Assembly: GCA_021604825.1 (NCBI GenBank) | Contig: BQJS01000001.1 | Coordinates: forward strand, 9,861-73,860 | DNA from: Phycisphaerae bacterium | GTDB lineage: Bacteria; Planctomycetota; Phycisphaerae; UBA1845 | Length of the DNA stretch: 64,000 bases | Direction: 5' to 3' | In this document: positions 33,542-43,562 of the stretch, one piece after another | Layout of the letters: every line of letters begins with the position of its first letter | Position numbering within the stretch: the stretch's first letter is position 1 | Position numbers and translations under genes: made by a program | Notes under the pieces: model-generated | Database searches by the model: none | What the model was told of the DNA's origin: nothing | What the model saw: only the letters and a program-made list of their open reading frames with translations

Positions 33542-36175
33542 CTACTTTGGGGTTGGTATGAACTTTTTGTCCCAGATGGCTCGAGCGGCTGGCGCTTCCT
33601 TCATTGGTAGTCTGAAGCGGCGGGTTTTGTCGAAGGCGTATAGGGCGCCGGCGACTGCGCCTGCTGTTGGGACCAAGCCGATTTCGCCCACGCCCTTTGC
33701 GCCGAAGGGGCACTCGGGGTCGGGGACTTCGATCAGGATCACTTCTACTTCTGGCATGTGATGGGCGCGGAGGACGCCGCAGGCGTTGATGTCTTCCATC
33801 ATGATTTCGCTGTTTTCGCAGACGAAATCTTCCGTCAGGGCGTAGCCGAGTCCCATGTGTACGGAGCCTTCCAGCTGGCCTTCCAGGAGTTTGGGGTTGA
33901 TGGCTTTACCTACGTCGTGGGCGGCGATGAATTTCTTTAGCGTGCCGTCGTCGTTGAGGATCGCGACTTGGGTTGCGAAGCCGTACGTCAAATGCGTGCG
34001 CGGGTTTTCGACGTCGGCGCCCAGCTTGGTGGTGTACTCGCAGGCGTAGTTGCCGAAGTACTCCTGGCCCTTCAGGTCGGCGAGGGTTTTGCCCTTGTCG
34101 AGTTCGGATTTCAGTTTTGCGCCTGCGTCGATGATGGCGTTGCCGGCTAACACTGTGCCGCGACTGGCCGTGGTTTGTCCGCAGTCGAGTTCGCGGCGGG
34201 TGTCGGTTATGACGTTGAACGTTTTCGGCGGCAGGCCGGTGGTTTCGACGGCGAACTGCACGCACACCGTAAAGAGGCCCTGACCCATCTCGGTGAATCC
34301 CGTGCGGATGGTGATGGTTTCGTCGTCTTCGATGGTCAGGCAACACTTGCCGAGATCAGGCATGCCGTTACCGATGCCGACGTTCTTGATGCCGCAAGCG
34401 ATGCCCGCGTACTTGGCGTTTAGAAATTGGTCCTTCACCGCGAGTAGCGATTCTTCGAGACCGAACGGTTTGTCTAGTTTCTGACCCGTTGCGAACGTGT
34501 CGCCCAGGCGCAGGATGTTTCGCCAGCGCATCTCCCATCCATCAATGCCGACCTTCTCGGCTAAAATGTCCATGCACGTTTCGATCGCGAACGATGATTG
34601 GTTCGCACCGAAACCGCGCATCGCGCCGCATGGCGGGTTATTGGTGTAGACCGCGAGCGCTTCAATGTCGACATGTTCCACGTTGTATGGACCGCACGCA
34701 TGACCGGCTGCCCGCTCGAGAACCTTTGCGCCGACCGATGCGTATGCGCCCTTGTCACCGATGAGTCGGGCGTGAACGGTGGTCAACTTACCTTCCGCAT
34801 CGCAGCCAACCTTAAACACCATGTCGATCGGGTGGCGTTTGGGATGCAGGCGGAAACTTTCGGGCCGGGTGAGGACGATTTTAACGGGTTTATTGCAGAG
34901 GAAGGCGGCTAACGCTGTTTGGGCTTGGATGCCCATGTCTTCCTTGCCGCCGAATGCGCCGCCGTTGGGAACGAGTTCAACTTCGATCGATTCGACGGGA
35001 ATATCGAGCACTTTGGCGATCTGCCGGCGATCGTCGAAGACGCCTTGGCCGGGCGACCAGACGCGCAAGCCATTGGGCATCGGTGCGGCGAGGCAGCTTT
35101 CGGGTTCGAGGAACAGATGCTCGATGCGCTGGGCGCTGAATTCGTGTTCGATCACATGGACGCTGTTGGCGAATCCTGTTTCGGTGTCGCCGCGTTTGAC
35201 GGCTGACCGGCTTAACAGGTTGCCCTTGGGGTGAATCTTGGGGGCGTCGCCTTTGAGTGCTTCCTGCGGCGAGGTCAGTGGCTTTCGCACTTCGTATGAG
35301 ACGTCGATGAGTTCGACGGCTTCTCTGGCGATGGCGTCGGAGTCGGCGACGACGATGGCAAGGATGTCGCCGACGCAGCGGGTTTCTTCACCGATGGCCA
35401 CGAGGATGGGCCAATCCTGTTCGATCAATCCGACGTAGCGGTCGCCGGGTGCGTCGGCGGCTGTGATGACGCGATGCACACCGGGAACGTTGGCGGCGGC
35501 GGACGTGTCGATCGTCTGTACCAAAGCGCGCGGATGATCGGCAAAGCGGCAGGCACCGTGAAGCATGCCGGGTACGGTGATGTCGTCGATGAATTTGCGC
35601 TGGCCGAGGACGCTGTCGTGGCCCATGTATTTCGGAAGCGACGTACCCACACCGGCAGCATTTCCATTGCCGCAAGTGGTTTCTTCGCCGCGGCGCATCT
35701 TGGCGTATAGCTCGATGGCGTCGACGATTTTCGTGTAACCGGTGCAGCGACACAGGTTGGCGCGCAAGCCCGAAACGATTTCGCTACGGGACGGAGATGC
35801 GTTCTTGTCAACGATGCTGATGCCACGGGCTGCGAATCCGGGAATGCAGAATCCGCACTGCACCGCGCCGCAACTGACGAATGCTTCGGAGATTTGTTCT
35901 TGCTTGTCTTTGGCGATGCCCTCGAGCGTCGTGACTTCCTTGCCGGCGACCTGTGTTGATTTCATGGTGCAGGAAAGGCGCGGCTTGTCGTTGACCCAGA
36001 CAGTGCAACATCCGCATTGGGCTTGCGGTTCGCAGCCGTTCTTGGGCGAGATGATGTCGAAATCCTCGCGCAGCATTTTCAGGAGGCTGCGATCGGGATC
36101 GGCAACGTGCTCGGTTGGTTTTCCGTTGAGCGTAAACGAGATAGCTGACGGTGCGTCTTTGGATTCACGGAGCAT
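33542..36175 (-). CDS. Fused Fe-S/molybdopterin hydroxylase, selenium-dependent xanthine dehydrogenase type (XdhD-like)
   Basis: The 877-residue protein fuses two xanthine-dehydrogenase-family chains and lacks the FAD subunit. Residues 10-165 hold two [2Fe-2S] domains (GCEPQAQCGCCTVWV; CGAVQCGFCIPGF; LRANLCRCTGY). Residues ~175-877 form the molybdopterin chain with GGAFGGKEDMGIQAQ, PPCGAMRGFGANQ, TEMGQGLF and the catalytic-Glu region GAKGVGEIGLVPTAGAV. Fusion, length and the neighbours point to the selenium-dependent molybdenum hydroxylase group, acting on purines. It is divergent from the ygeY-like gene with ~205 bp between. No selenium-maturation genes are in view. Confidence 0.85.
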   Translation of the reverse strand: MLRESKDAPSAISFTLNGKPTEHVADPDRSLLKMLREDFDIISPKNGCEPQAQCGCCTVWVNDKPRLSCTMKSTQVAGKEVTTLEGIAKDKQEQISEAFVSCGAVQCGFCIPGFAARGISIVDKNASPSRSEIVSGLRANLCRCTGYTKIVDAIELYAKMRRGEETTCGNGNAAGVGTSLPKYMGHDSVLGQRKFIDDITVPGMLHGACRFADHPRALVQTIDTSAAANVPGVHRVITAADAPGDRYVGLIEQDWPILVAIGEETRCVGDILAIVVADSDAIAREAVELIDVSYEVRKPLTSPQEALKGDAPKIHPKGNLLSRSAVKRGDTETGFANSVHVIEHEFSAQRIEHLFLEPESCLAAPMPNGLRVWSPGQGVFDDRRQIAKVLDIPVESIEVELVPNGGAFGGKEDMGIQAQTALAAFLCNKPVKIVLTRPESFRLHPKRHPIDMVFKVGCDAEGKLTTVHARLIGDKGAYASVGAKVLERAAGHACGPYNVEHVDIEALAVYTNNPPCGAMRGFGANQSSFAIETCMDILAEKVGIDGWEMRWRNILRLGDTFATGQKLDKPFGLEESLLAVKDQFLNAKYAGIACGIKNVGIGNGMPDLGKCCLTIEDDETITIRTGFTEMGQGLFTVCVQFAVETTGLPPKTFNVITDTRRELDCGQTTASRGTVLAGNAIIDAGAKLKSELDKGKTLADLKGQEYFGNYACEYTTKLGADVENPRTHLTYGFATQVAILNDDGTLKKFIAAHDVGKAINPKLLEGQLEGSVHMGLGYALTEDFVCENSEIMMEDINACGVLRAHHMPEVEVILIEVPDPECPFGAKGVGEIGLVPTAGAVAGALYAFDKTRRFRLPMKEAPAARAIWDKKFIPTPK

Positions 36176-36380
36176 TAGGAAGTGGCACTATGGTGCGGAA
36201 AGGTGAAGAGTTCCACCTCCACCCGCACGGTTTGATTATGCCATATCCGGCGGTGGTCTTCAACGATTTGACGCCCAATGCTGCCTCGATCAGCCCGGGA
36301 GGACGTGTCGGGCCTTGCGGGGGTAGGGGGTCGTCGCTACCCTATCCGATTCGCCAAATTTCAAGAGACGAGGAAACCAA

Positions 36381-37640
36381 GTGAATATGTTGGATCATTC
36401 TGCAATCAATGCGCGGGCCAAGCACTACGAAAAACCGATGGTGAAGTTCCTTCGTGAACTAATCGCCATTCCGAGTGAAAGCGCGGAAGAAGGCAAAGTC
36501 ATCGCCCGCATCAAGAAAGAATTGGTCGCGACCAAGGCGTACGATTCGATCCGTGTCGATGGGATGGGCAATCTGCACGCCCGCGTCGGTAAGGGAAAGA
36601 AGTTGATCGCGATCGATGCGCACGTGGATACGGTCGGTGTCGGAAAACGCAGCGAGTGGAAGCACGATCCGTACAAGGGCAAGCTGACCAAGACGCATGT
36701 GTGGGGACGCGGAGCTGGCGATCAGGAAGGGGCGGTTCCGGCGATGGTGTATGCCGGGAAGATCATCAAAGACCTCGGCCTCAAGAGTGATGAATGGACG
36801 CTGCTGCTGACGTTCACGACGATGGAAGAAGACTGTGACGGGTTGTGTTGGCAGTACATCATCAAAGAAGAGGGTATCAAGCCGGATGTTGTCGTTGTCA
36901 CCGATTCGACCAATTGCAATATTTTGCGCGGGCATCGCGGTCGGATGGAGATTGGCGTTTGGACCGATGGGCGCAGTTGCCACGGCAGCATGCCAGAGAA
37001 GGGCGACAACGCCATTTACAAGATGGCCCGGATTGTTTCCGAAATCGAAAAACTCAACAAACGCCTCAAGAAGAACAAGTTCCTCGGCAATGGCACGATC
37101 ACGGTGTCGTACATCGATTGCGAAACGCCGAGCATGTGCGCGGTGCCGGGCGGGGCGTTTATTCACTTGGATCGGCGGCTGACGGTTGGTGACACAAAGG
37201 CTTCGGCGGTCAAGGAAGTGAAAGAAGCGATTGCGAAAGCTGGCGAAAAGGCCAAGGTCAAAGTCTTGCGCTATGCTCGGCCGAGTCATACCGGACTGGT
37301 ATACGAGACGGAAAAGTACTTCCCGACGTGGTGTTTCGATGAAGACGCCAAGCAGGTGCAATCGGCGATTCGCACGCATAATGCGTTATTTGACAAACCG
37401 CCCGTGGTCGATCGCTGGACGTTCAGTACCAATGCGGTTTCGATCGCCGGGATGTACAAGATTCCATGCGTGGGGTTTGGTCCTGCACCCGAAGACGTGG
37501 CTCATACGGTGAACGATTCGGTTCCGATCGAGCATCTGGTGAAGTGTGCGGCGTTTTATTCGGCATTTCCGGCTCATTATTGTGAAAACGCAAAAAACAC
37601 TCCGGCAAAACTCAAGCGGGTCCGCCGGGTGAAGCGCTAG
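36381..37640 (+). CDS. ygeY: YgeY-type M20 metallohydrolase (selenium-linked)
   Basis: The 419-residue M20-family enzyme has metal ligands in DAHVDTVG (about 79), GAGDQEGAVPAMV (about 115) and TMEEDCDG (about 150), and the YgeY-specific HRGRMEIGVWTDGRSCHGSMP and CVGFGPAPEDVAHTVNDSVPIEHL. The family is linked to selenium-dependent purine hydroxylases and hydrolyses an N-carbamoyl/ureido-type intermediate by inference. GTG 36381 is chosen because AGGA lies six bases upstream; ATG 36387 is possible. It leads a three-gene plus-strand run with the carbamoyltransferase and carbamate kinase. Confidence 0.88.
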   Translation: MNMLDHSAINARAKHYEKPMVKFLRELIAIPSESAEEGKVIARIKKELVATKAYDSIRVDGMGNLHARVGKGKKLIAIDAHVDTVGVGKRSEWKHDPYKGKLTKTHVWGRGAGDQEGAVPAMVYAGKIIKDLGLKSDEWTLLLTFTTMEEDCDGLCWQYIIKEEGIKPDVVVVTDSTNCNILRGHRGRMEIGVWTDGRSCHGSMPEKGDNAIYKMARIVSEIEKLNKRLKKNKFLGNGTITVSYIDCETPSMCAVPGGAFIHLDRRLTVGDTKASAVKEVKEAIAKAGEKAKVKVLRYARPSHTGLVYETEKYFPTWCFDEDAKQVQSAIRTHNALFDKPPVVDRWTFSTNAVSIAGMYKIPCVGFGPAPEDVAHTVNDSVPIEHLVKCAAFYSAFPAHYCENAKNTPAKLKRVRRVKR

Positions 37641-37683
37641 ACGAAATTAATGTTGGTGACAGCAGAGAAGGTTGGTGTAGAGG

Positions 37684-38712
37684 ATGAACTTAAAAGGGCG
37701 TGACTACATTGAGACGCAGGATTTTACGGCAGAGGAGATCGATCATCTGCTCTCTACCGCAGACGCTTTGAAGGTTGCGTTTCATGGCGGCAAGCATCGT
37801 TTGGAGTTACCGCATCAGACGGTGTATTTGCTTTTCTTCGACAAGTCCACGCGAACACGCAACGCATTTGAAGCCGGGGCGACGCAACTCGGTGCGCACG
37901 CGCATTTTCTCGAGCCAGGCTCGCTACAGATTTCGCACGGTGAGACGGCCAAGGACACTGGCATCATCCTCGGACAGATGGGGCATGGCATCGCCATTCG
38001 TCACGACCTGATTCCGGAAGTTGGCAACGCCTACATGCGCGAAGTTGCGAAGCACGCCGACGTTCCCGTCATTAACATGCAGTGCGATGTCGATCATCCC
38101 ACGCAGACGTTGGCCGACCTGATGACCATTCGCGAGCATTTCGGTGGTGACGTTCGCGGCAAGAAGATCGCGGTGACTTGGGCTTATGCGCCGAGTTACG
38201 CCAAACCACTCTCGGTTCCGCAGGGATTGATCACGCTGATGACGCGGATGGGGCTAAATGTTTCGCTGGCCCATCCCCCAGGGTTTGATTTGATGAAGCG
38301 CCCGATGGAGCACGCCCGCGCCAACGCCAAGGAAGCCGGCATCAATTTTGAAGTGGTCGACAGCATGGACGAAGCTTTTGCGGATGCGGATATCGTCTAT
38401 CCCAAGAGTTGGGGCGCTTACGATTTGATGTTGCAGAAACGCGATGCGACAAGCGACAAGCAGATCGATTCGATCGAACAGGAATGCTTGAAGATGAATG
38501 CGAACCATAAGGATTGGATTTGCGACGAGCGGCGGATGAAGCTGGCGAAGTCGAACGCGATCTACATGCATTGTCTGCCGGCTGACCGCGGTTCGGAAGT
38601 GACGGACGCGGTGATTGACGGGCCGCAATCGATCGTATTTCAAGAGGCGGAAAACCGCCTGCACACAGCCAAGGCGATCATGGCTTGCACGATGCGCGAG
38701 CGGCCTTTCTAG
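37684..38712 (+). CDS. ygeW: YgeW-like carbamoyltransferase
   Basis: 342 residues, shorter than E. coli YgeW. The carbamoyl-phosphate loop is FFDKSTRTRNAFEAG near residue 52, followed by QISHGETAKDTG, NAYMREVAKHADVPVINMQCDVDHPTQTLADL, AYAPSYAKPLSVPQG and DADIVYPKSWGAYDLM, and near the end MHCLPADRGSEVTDAV. The SYxKPLSVPQG and VYPKSW segments are shared with YgeW-type rather than ornithine carbamoyltransferases. I infer that it phosphorolyses a ureido intermediate to carbamoyl phosphate for the kinase encoded next. Confidence 0.82.
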   Translation: MNLKGRDYIETQDFTAEEIDHLLSTADALKVAFHGGKHRLELPHQTVYLLFFDKSTRTRNAFEAGATQLGAHAHFLEPGSLQISHGETAKDTGIILGQMGHGIAIRHDLIPEVGNAYMREVAKHADVPVINMQCDVDHPTQTLADLMTIREHFGGDVRGKKIAVTWAYAPSYAKPLSVPQGLITLMTRMGLNVSLAHPPGFDLMKRPMEHARANAKEAGINFEVVDSMDEAFADADIVYPKSWGAYDLMLQKRDATSDKQIDSIEQECLKMNANHKDWICDERRMKLAKSNAIYMHCLPADRGSEVTDAVIDGPQSIVFQEAENRLHTAKAIMACTMRERPF

Positions 38713-38825
38713 TTTCTGAGCGTACTAACTAAAAACCACACAACTGCGATTGCGAATCGCGAAGTCGGTGGGGAAATGGGTTGCAGCCACTGGCGATTTG
38801 CTGGTGGGTGTGTGGATGACTCTTG

Positions 38826-39782
38826 ATGCCAAACAAAATCGTTGTTGCGTTGGGCGGTAACGCCATTTCATCTGGTAAGTTTGGCGGAGATGTTCCAAGC
38901 CAATTTGCGCAGTCACGCATCACAGCCGTTCACATTGCCGATTTGATCGATAAAGGTCATCACGTTCTGTTAACGCATGGCAATGGCCCACAAGTCGGAA
39001 CCGTTCTGCGCCGGGTCGAGTTGTCTCGCGACGAAGTTTATCCGATCGACTTGGGATTGTGCGTAGCCGACACGCAAGCTGGTATGGGCTATATGATTTG
39101 CCAGTGCATCCGCAACGAGATGGTCAAACGCACTTCGGATGTGACGGCTACCACGCTCATCACCAGCGTTCGCGTCAATCCAAACGATCCCGCATTTGAA
39201 AACCCCAGCAAGCCGATCGGTCAGTACTACGATGAAAAAACGATGCGCGATCGGAAGGATTCCGACCGTTGGACTGTGAAGCATTTTCCACCGAAGGGAT
39301 ATCGTCGCGTCGTGCCTTCGCCGAAACCGCAAGAGATTCTGGAAATCGAGTTGATCCACGAACTGTTCGACGAAGGGCGGCTGATCGTCTGTTGCGGTGG
39401 TGGCGGAATTCCCTGTTTCCAGGATCCGTCCGGTGGGTATGAAGGTATCGAAGCTGTGATCGATAAAGATTTGACGTCGGCGCTTTTGGCGAGTGAAGTG
39501 GATGCGGATACGCTGGCGATTTTGACCGATGTAGACAAAGTGTGCTTGAATTTCGGGACATCAGATGAAAAGCCGCTTGACCGGATGACGGTTGATGAGG
39601 CGCGGCAGCATCGCGAAGACGGTCAGTTTCCGGACGGGAGCATGGGCCCTAAAGTTGATGCGTGTGTCGATTTTCTGATGCGATCCAAGAACCCGGACGC
39701 GCGGGCTATCATCACGAGCATTGCAGGTTGTCTCGACGCCCTTGCCGGAAAGACCGGTACGCACGTTGTTCGCAATAGATAA
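38826..39782 (+). CDS. arcC: Carbamate kinase
   Basis: The 318-residue protein starts IVVALGGNAISSG and has LLTHGNGPQVG, LGLCVADTQAGMGYMI, VPSPKPQEILE, CCGGGGIPCF and DKDLTSALLASEVDADTLAILTDVDKV, all hallmarks of the carbamate kinase (ArcC/YqeA) family. It transfers the phosphate of carbamoyl phosphate to ADP, yielding ATP. It lies 113 bp downstream of the YgeW-like gene, so the pair can close a substrate-level phosphorylation route. The ATG is 38826; TTG 38823 is less likely. Confidence 0.93.
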   Translation: MPNKIVVALGGNAISSGKFGGDVPSQFAQSRITAVHIADLIDKGHHVLLTHGNGPQVGTVLRRVELSRDEVYPIDLGLCVADTQAGMGYMICQCIRNEMVKRTSDVTATTLITSVRVNPNDPAFENPSKPIGQYYDEKTMRDRKDSDRWTVKHFPPKGYRRVVPSPKPQEILEIELIHELFDEGRLIVCCGGGGIPCFQDPSGGYEGIEAVIDKDLTSALLASEVDADTLAILTDVDKVCLNFGTSDEKPLDRMTVDEARQHREDGQFPDGSMGPKVDACVDFLMRSKNPDARAIITSIAGCLDALAGKTGTHVVRNR

Positions 39783-39860
39783 TCGGTTGGATTGGAAGCA
39801 ACTGATTGGCGTACAGATTCAGAATTTCAACAAACGATACATCAATCCGCGGAGAAACCA

Positions 39861-41720
39861 ATGATTGGCGACTTTCGGTTGCACAGTTCGACGGCGACAG
39901 CCCCCGGTAAGAAGGAAGTTCGTACGCGGGATCAGATCGAATCAAAATACAAATGGGCGACCGAAGACATCTTTGCCACGCAAAATGAATGGCAAGCCGA
40001 GCATGATGCGCTCGAAGGCGCAATCCCCGACTTGGCCAAGCTCAAGGGGACGCTGAGTGGTGGCGCCAGACAGTTGCTGGCTGCACTGCAAATTCGCGAT
40101 GAAACGGAAGCAAGGATCGACCGGGTGATGGTCTATGCGTCGTTGCGGGCCGATGAAGACACGTCTGTTGGAGCGACGCAAGAGATCGATCAGGTGGCGA
40201 CAGCGCTGGCCGTCCGGTATAGCGAAGCCGTTAGTTGGATCGAACCGGAACTGACCGAGATCGGTCTTGAAACCATTCAGAAGTGGATGGGCGAGAATGA
40301 AGAGTTGGCCGTCTATCGCCAGGCGTTTGATGATTTGTTCCGGCAGAAGAAGCATATTCTGTCAGCCCGCGAAGAAGAATTGATCGCGATGGCCGGGCAA
40401 GTTCGCCGCACGCCCTACAATGCCTACAACCTGCTCACCAATGCCGACTTGAAATTTCCCGATATAAAAGACGAGAACGGAAACGATGTCGAGTTGAACG
40501 ACGCGGCGTATTACTTGTTCATGCGATCACCCGACCGCCGGGTTCGCAAAGACGCGTACGAAGGTTTGGTCGGTGGGTATCACGGTGTTCGCAACACCGG
40601 CGCGGCGCTGCTCAATGGCATCGTTCAAAGTCATTTGTTCTCGGTCAAAGCACGCGGCTACGAAAGTTGTCTATCTGCCGCGCTCGATGGCGGAAACATT
40701 CCGGTTTCGGTTTACAACACGCTGGTCGACACCATCGACAAGCATCTTCCATTGCTGCACCGATACCTGTCGATCAAGAAGCGTGCGCTGAAGCTTGACG
40801 GCGGTGTGCATGATTACGACATGTTCGTCTCGTTTGTTGACGACTCTGATACAAAGTACACGTTTGAAGAAGGCGTGGCGCTCATGCGTGAGGCGCTCGA
40901 GCCGCTTGGTTCTGACTATTTGAATGTGATGGATAAAGGGATCAATTCTCGTTGGGTGGATGTCTATCCGACGCCCAATAAGCGCAGCGGAGCGTATTCG
41001 AGTGGGACATACCTGACGTCGCCTTATATCCTGCTTAACTACCAAGGTAACTACGACAGCGTCTCCACGCTTGCCCACGAGATGGGCCATTCGATGCATT
41101 CCAACTACTCGCGGGGAACGCAGCCTTACGTTTATAGTAACTATGATATCTTCTGTGCCGAAGTTGCGTCTACGCTGAACGAAATCTTGCTGCAGCATTA
41201 TGTGTTGGATCGCACGGATGATCCGAGGGTTCGGTTGTCGCTATTGTGCGAATTTATGGAGACGATTCGTGGCACCGTGTTTCGCCAGACGATGTTCAGT
41301 ACGTTTGAGAAGCAGATCCACGAGATGGCTGAAGCCAACGAAGCCCTGACTGCTGACGCGATTAGTGAGCAGTATGGTACGATCATGCATCGCTACTATG
41401 GCGAGGATTATGCCCACGATGATCTGGTAGCAAGCTATTGGATTCGTATTCCACATTTCTACTACAATTTCTACGTTTACAAATATGCCACGAGCTACTG
41501 TGCTGCGAGCAATATCGCCAAGCGAATCCGAGCGAAGGAGGACGGCGCGGTTGATGATTATCTGGCGTTCCTCAGTGCCGGCTGCAGTCAGTATCCGGTC
41601 GATCTATTGAAGATGGCCCGGGTGGACATGACGACGGCTGAGCCAATTGAAGATGCCATGCAGATCTTTGAAGGATTGCTGGATCAGACCGAAGAATTGC
41701 TGGGCACGATCGGGGCATGA
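39861..41720 (+). CDS. pepF: Oligoendopeptidase F (M3 family)
   Basis: The 619-residue M3 metallopeptidase has the helical N-terminal region (TRDQIESKYKWATEDIF) typical of PepF and the zinc motif VSTLAHEMGHSMHS near residue 405, with the third ligand Glu in the following IFCAEVASTLNE. It degrades short peptides in the cytosol. GGAGAAACC precedes ATG 39861. Its stop codon overlaps the start of the next gene (ATGA), so both peptidases are translationally coupled. Confidence 0.94.
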   Translation: MIGDFRLHSSTATAPGKKEVRTRDQIESKYKWATEDIFATQNEWQAEHDALEGAIPDLAKLKGTLSGGARQLLAALQIRDETEARIDRVMVYASLRADEDTSVGATQEIDQVATALAVRYSEAVSWIEPELTEIGLETIQKWMGENEELAVYRQAFDDLFRQKKHILSAREEELIAMAGQVRRTPYNAYNLLTNADLKFPDIKDENGNDVELNDAAYYLFMRSPDRRVRKDAYEGLVGGYHGVRNTGAALLNGIVQSHLFSVKARGYESCLSAALDGGNIPVSVYNTLVDTIDKHLPLLHRYLSIKKRALKLDGGVHDYDMFVSFVDDSDTKYTFEEGVALMREALEPLGSDYLNVMDKGINSRWVDVYPTPNKRSGAYSSGTYLTSPYILLNYQGNYDSVSTLAHEMGHSMHSNYSRGTQPYVYSNYDIFCAEVASTLNEILLQHYVLDRTDDPRVRLSLLCEFMETIRGTVFRQTMFSTFEKQIHEMAEANEALTADAISEQYGTIMHRYYGEDYAHDDLVASYWIRIPHFYYNFYVYKYATSYCAASNIAKRIRAKEDGAVDDYLAFLSAGCSQYPVDLLKMARVDMTTAEPIEDAMQIFEGLLDQTEELLGTIGA

Positions 41721-43507
41721 TCGTGGAACATGACATTCTCTGTCGGCACCTCGTTGCTTTCGCTTGGGTCGTTGGCACGTGTGGCATGTTGGGTGGTTGT
41801 GCGACGCCCGAGAAACAAGCTGGCGCGCTGTTTGAAGATTATTGGCAGGCGCGGCTGTCTCACTCGCCGACTTGGGCGACTGACATTGGCGAGCACCGTT
41901 ACAACGATCGGCTGGATGATTTGTCGATCGGTGAGCATGAGCGGTGGAGTGCCATGAGTCGGCACTTCTTGGATCGCTCCGCTTCGTTGGATCGGACGGG
42001 AATGTCAGCAATGGCGCGGTCTAATTGTGCCATCTTCGAAAGACAGTTGCGAGACGAATTACTGCGCGACGAGTGTCATTCGCGACTCATGCCGATCAAG
42101 CATCAAGGCAGTCCGCACCTTTCATTTCCGTTGATGCTGGTGTATCAGCCGTTTGAAACACCAGAAGACTATCGCAACTATATTTCAAGGCTTTGGGCTT
42201 GGCCGGCGCAGGTGGATCAGGTGATCGCCAATTGTCGCGAAGGCCTGACAATGGGCTATGTGCGTTCGCGGGTCATCATCGAAAAAGCTCTGCCTCAGAT
42301 TCAGGCGCATTTGGTGGAAGTGCCCGCGGATAGTGAGTTTCACTCACCGATCAATAAGTTTCCGGATGGCTTCAGCGAAACAACGCGACAGGATCTCGCC
42401 AAAGAAATCGAACTCGCAATCAACGAAGCCGTCATTCCGGGATACAAACAGCTGGACGCGTTTGTCGTCAATGAATACTTGCCAGCCACCCGTGTGACGG
42501 TTGGCATCTGGGATGTGCCCGATGGTGATGCGATCTACGACAAGTTGATTCGATATCATACCACGACGGAAATGTCGGCTGATGAAATCCATCAGATTGG
42601 CTTGGATGAGATCGCTCGCATTCGAAACGAGATGGACGACGTTCGCGTCGAGATGGGGTTCTCCGGTTCAGTCGATGAGTTCATCACGTATATGACGACT
42701 GACCCGAGATTCAAGGCGGCATCGGGTCAAGAGTTGATGGCGTTGGCGCGATCGATTTTGGATCGAACGGAGCCAAGACTCTCAAAACTGTTTAACCGAT
42801 TGCCGAAAGCTCGCTGCGGGTTGAAGGAGATCGAGGCGTTTCGTGCGGCATCAGCGCCGGCAGCCTACGCGTATCCCCCGGCGGCAGATGGTTCACGATC
42901 GGGATATTACTATGTGAATACCTACGAAGCGACCAAGCGGCCCACCTATACGATGGAGGCGCTAAGCTACCACGAGGCCTACCCAGGCCACCTGTTTCAG
43001 ATTCCCCTTGATCTGGAGAACCCGGAGCTACCGATGTTTCGGCGGTACGGTAGCTTCACGGCGTACATTGAGGGGTGGGCGCTGTACGCGGAAGGGCTGG
43101 GGTTTGAGATTGGTGGCTATCAAACGCCGGAGTCGCGTTTTGGTCGGCATGCGTATGATGCTTGGCGTGCGGCGCGGTTGGTGGTGGATACGGGAATACA
43201 TCGCAAACGCTGGACGCGGCAGCAAGCGGTTGACTATATGAAAACCAATACCGGATTGAGTGAATTGAATATCAATTCGGAGGTCGATCGGTACATCGCT
43301 TGGCCCGGTCAGGCGTTGGCGTACAAGATCGGTGAGTTGACGATTCGCAAGCTACGGGCGAAAGCTGAGATGCACATGGGCGATTCGTTTGATGTGCGCG
43401 AGTTTCATGATGAATTGCTTTCACAGGGGGCTCAGCCGCTTTCTATTCTTACGGAGCGGATGAATCGTTGGATTGCGGTGCGTGCGGAAGCGCTGACGGC
43501 ATCGTAA
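41717..43507 (+). CDS. DUF885 family lipoprotein (putative metallopeptidase)
   Basis: The 596-residue protein begins with a lipoprotein signal (WVVGTCGMLGGC, Cys28 after LGG). The body matches DUF885, with YYYVNTY near 395 and the zinc-type motif ALSYHEAYPGHLFQ (HExxxGH) near 415, then YIEGWALYAE and a conserved GLGFEIGGYQTPESRFGR. These are predicted gluzincin-type peptidases. The ATG overlaps the pepF stop. I infer that an exported or membrane-anchored peptidase generates peptides that the cytosolic PepF completes. Confidence 0.85.
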   Translation: MIVEHDILCRHLVAFAWVVGTCGMLGGCATPEKQAGALFEDYWQARLSHSPTWATDIGEHRYNDRLDDLSIGEHERWSAMSRHFLDRSASLDRTGMSAMARSNCAIFERQLRDELLRDECHSRLMPIKHQGSPHLSFPLMLVYQPFETPEDYRNYISRLWAWPAQVDQVIANCREGLTMGYVRSRVIIEKALPQIQAHLVEVPADSEFHSPINKFPDGFSETTRQDLAKEIELAINEAVIPGYKQLDAFVVNEYLPATRVTVGIWDVPDGDAIYDKLIRYHTTTEMSADEIHQIGLDEIARIRNEMDDVRVEMGFSGSVDEFITYMTTDPRFKAASGQELMALARSILDRTEPRLSKLFNRLPKARCGLKEIEAFRAASAPAAYAYPPAADGSRSGYYYVNTYEATKRPTYTMEALSYHEAYPGHLFQIPLDLENPELPMFRRYGSFTAYIEGWALYAEGLGFEIGGYQTPESRFGRHAYDAWRAARLVVDTGIHRKRWTRQQAVDYMKTNTGLSELNINSEVDRYIAWPGQALAYKIGELTIRKLRAKAEMHMGDSFDVREFHDELLSQGAQPLSILTERMNRWIAVRAEALTAS

Positions 43508-43513
43508 GGTTTG

Positions 43514-43543
43514 TCAGTCCCCCACCCTGAAGGGCGGGGCACC
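43514..43543 (-). repeat. Hairpin repeat, copy 4 (inverted orientation)
   Basis: 30 bp immediately after the DUF885 gene. On the minus strand it reads GGTGCCCCGCCC...GGGGGACTGA, with G-U-tolerant stem. It lies between two convergent genes, 7 bp after the stop of one and 20 bp from the other. Confidence 0.8.
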
Positions 43544-43562
43544 TGTGCGCATGTTGAGTTTT

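Noticed and set aside
36459..37379. A 306-codon frame antisense to the YgeY-like gene
   Set aside because: Shadow of a well-supported M20 hydrolase. It is His/Arg-rich without domains.
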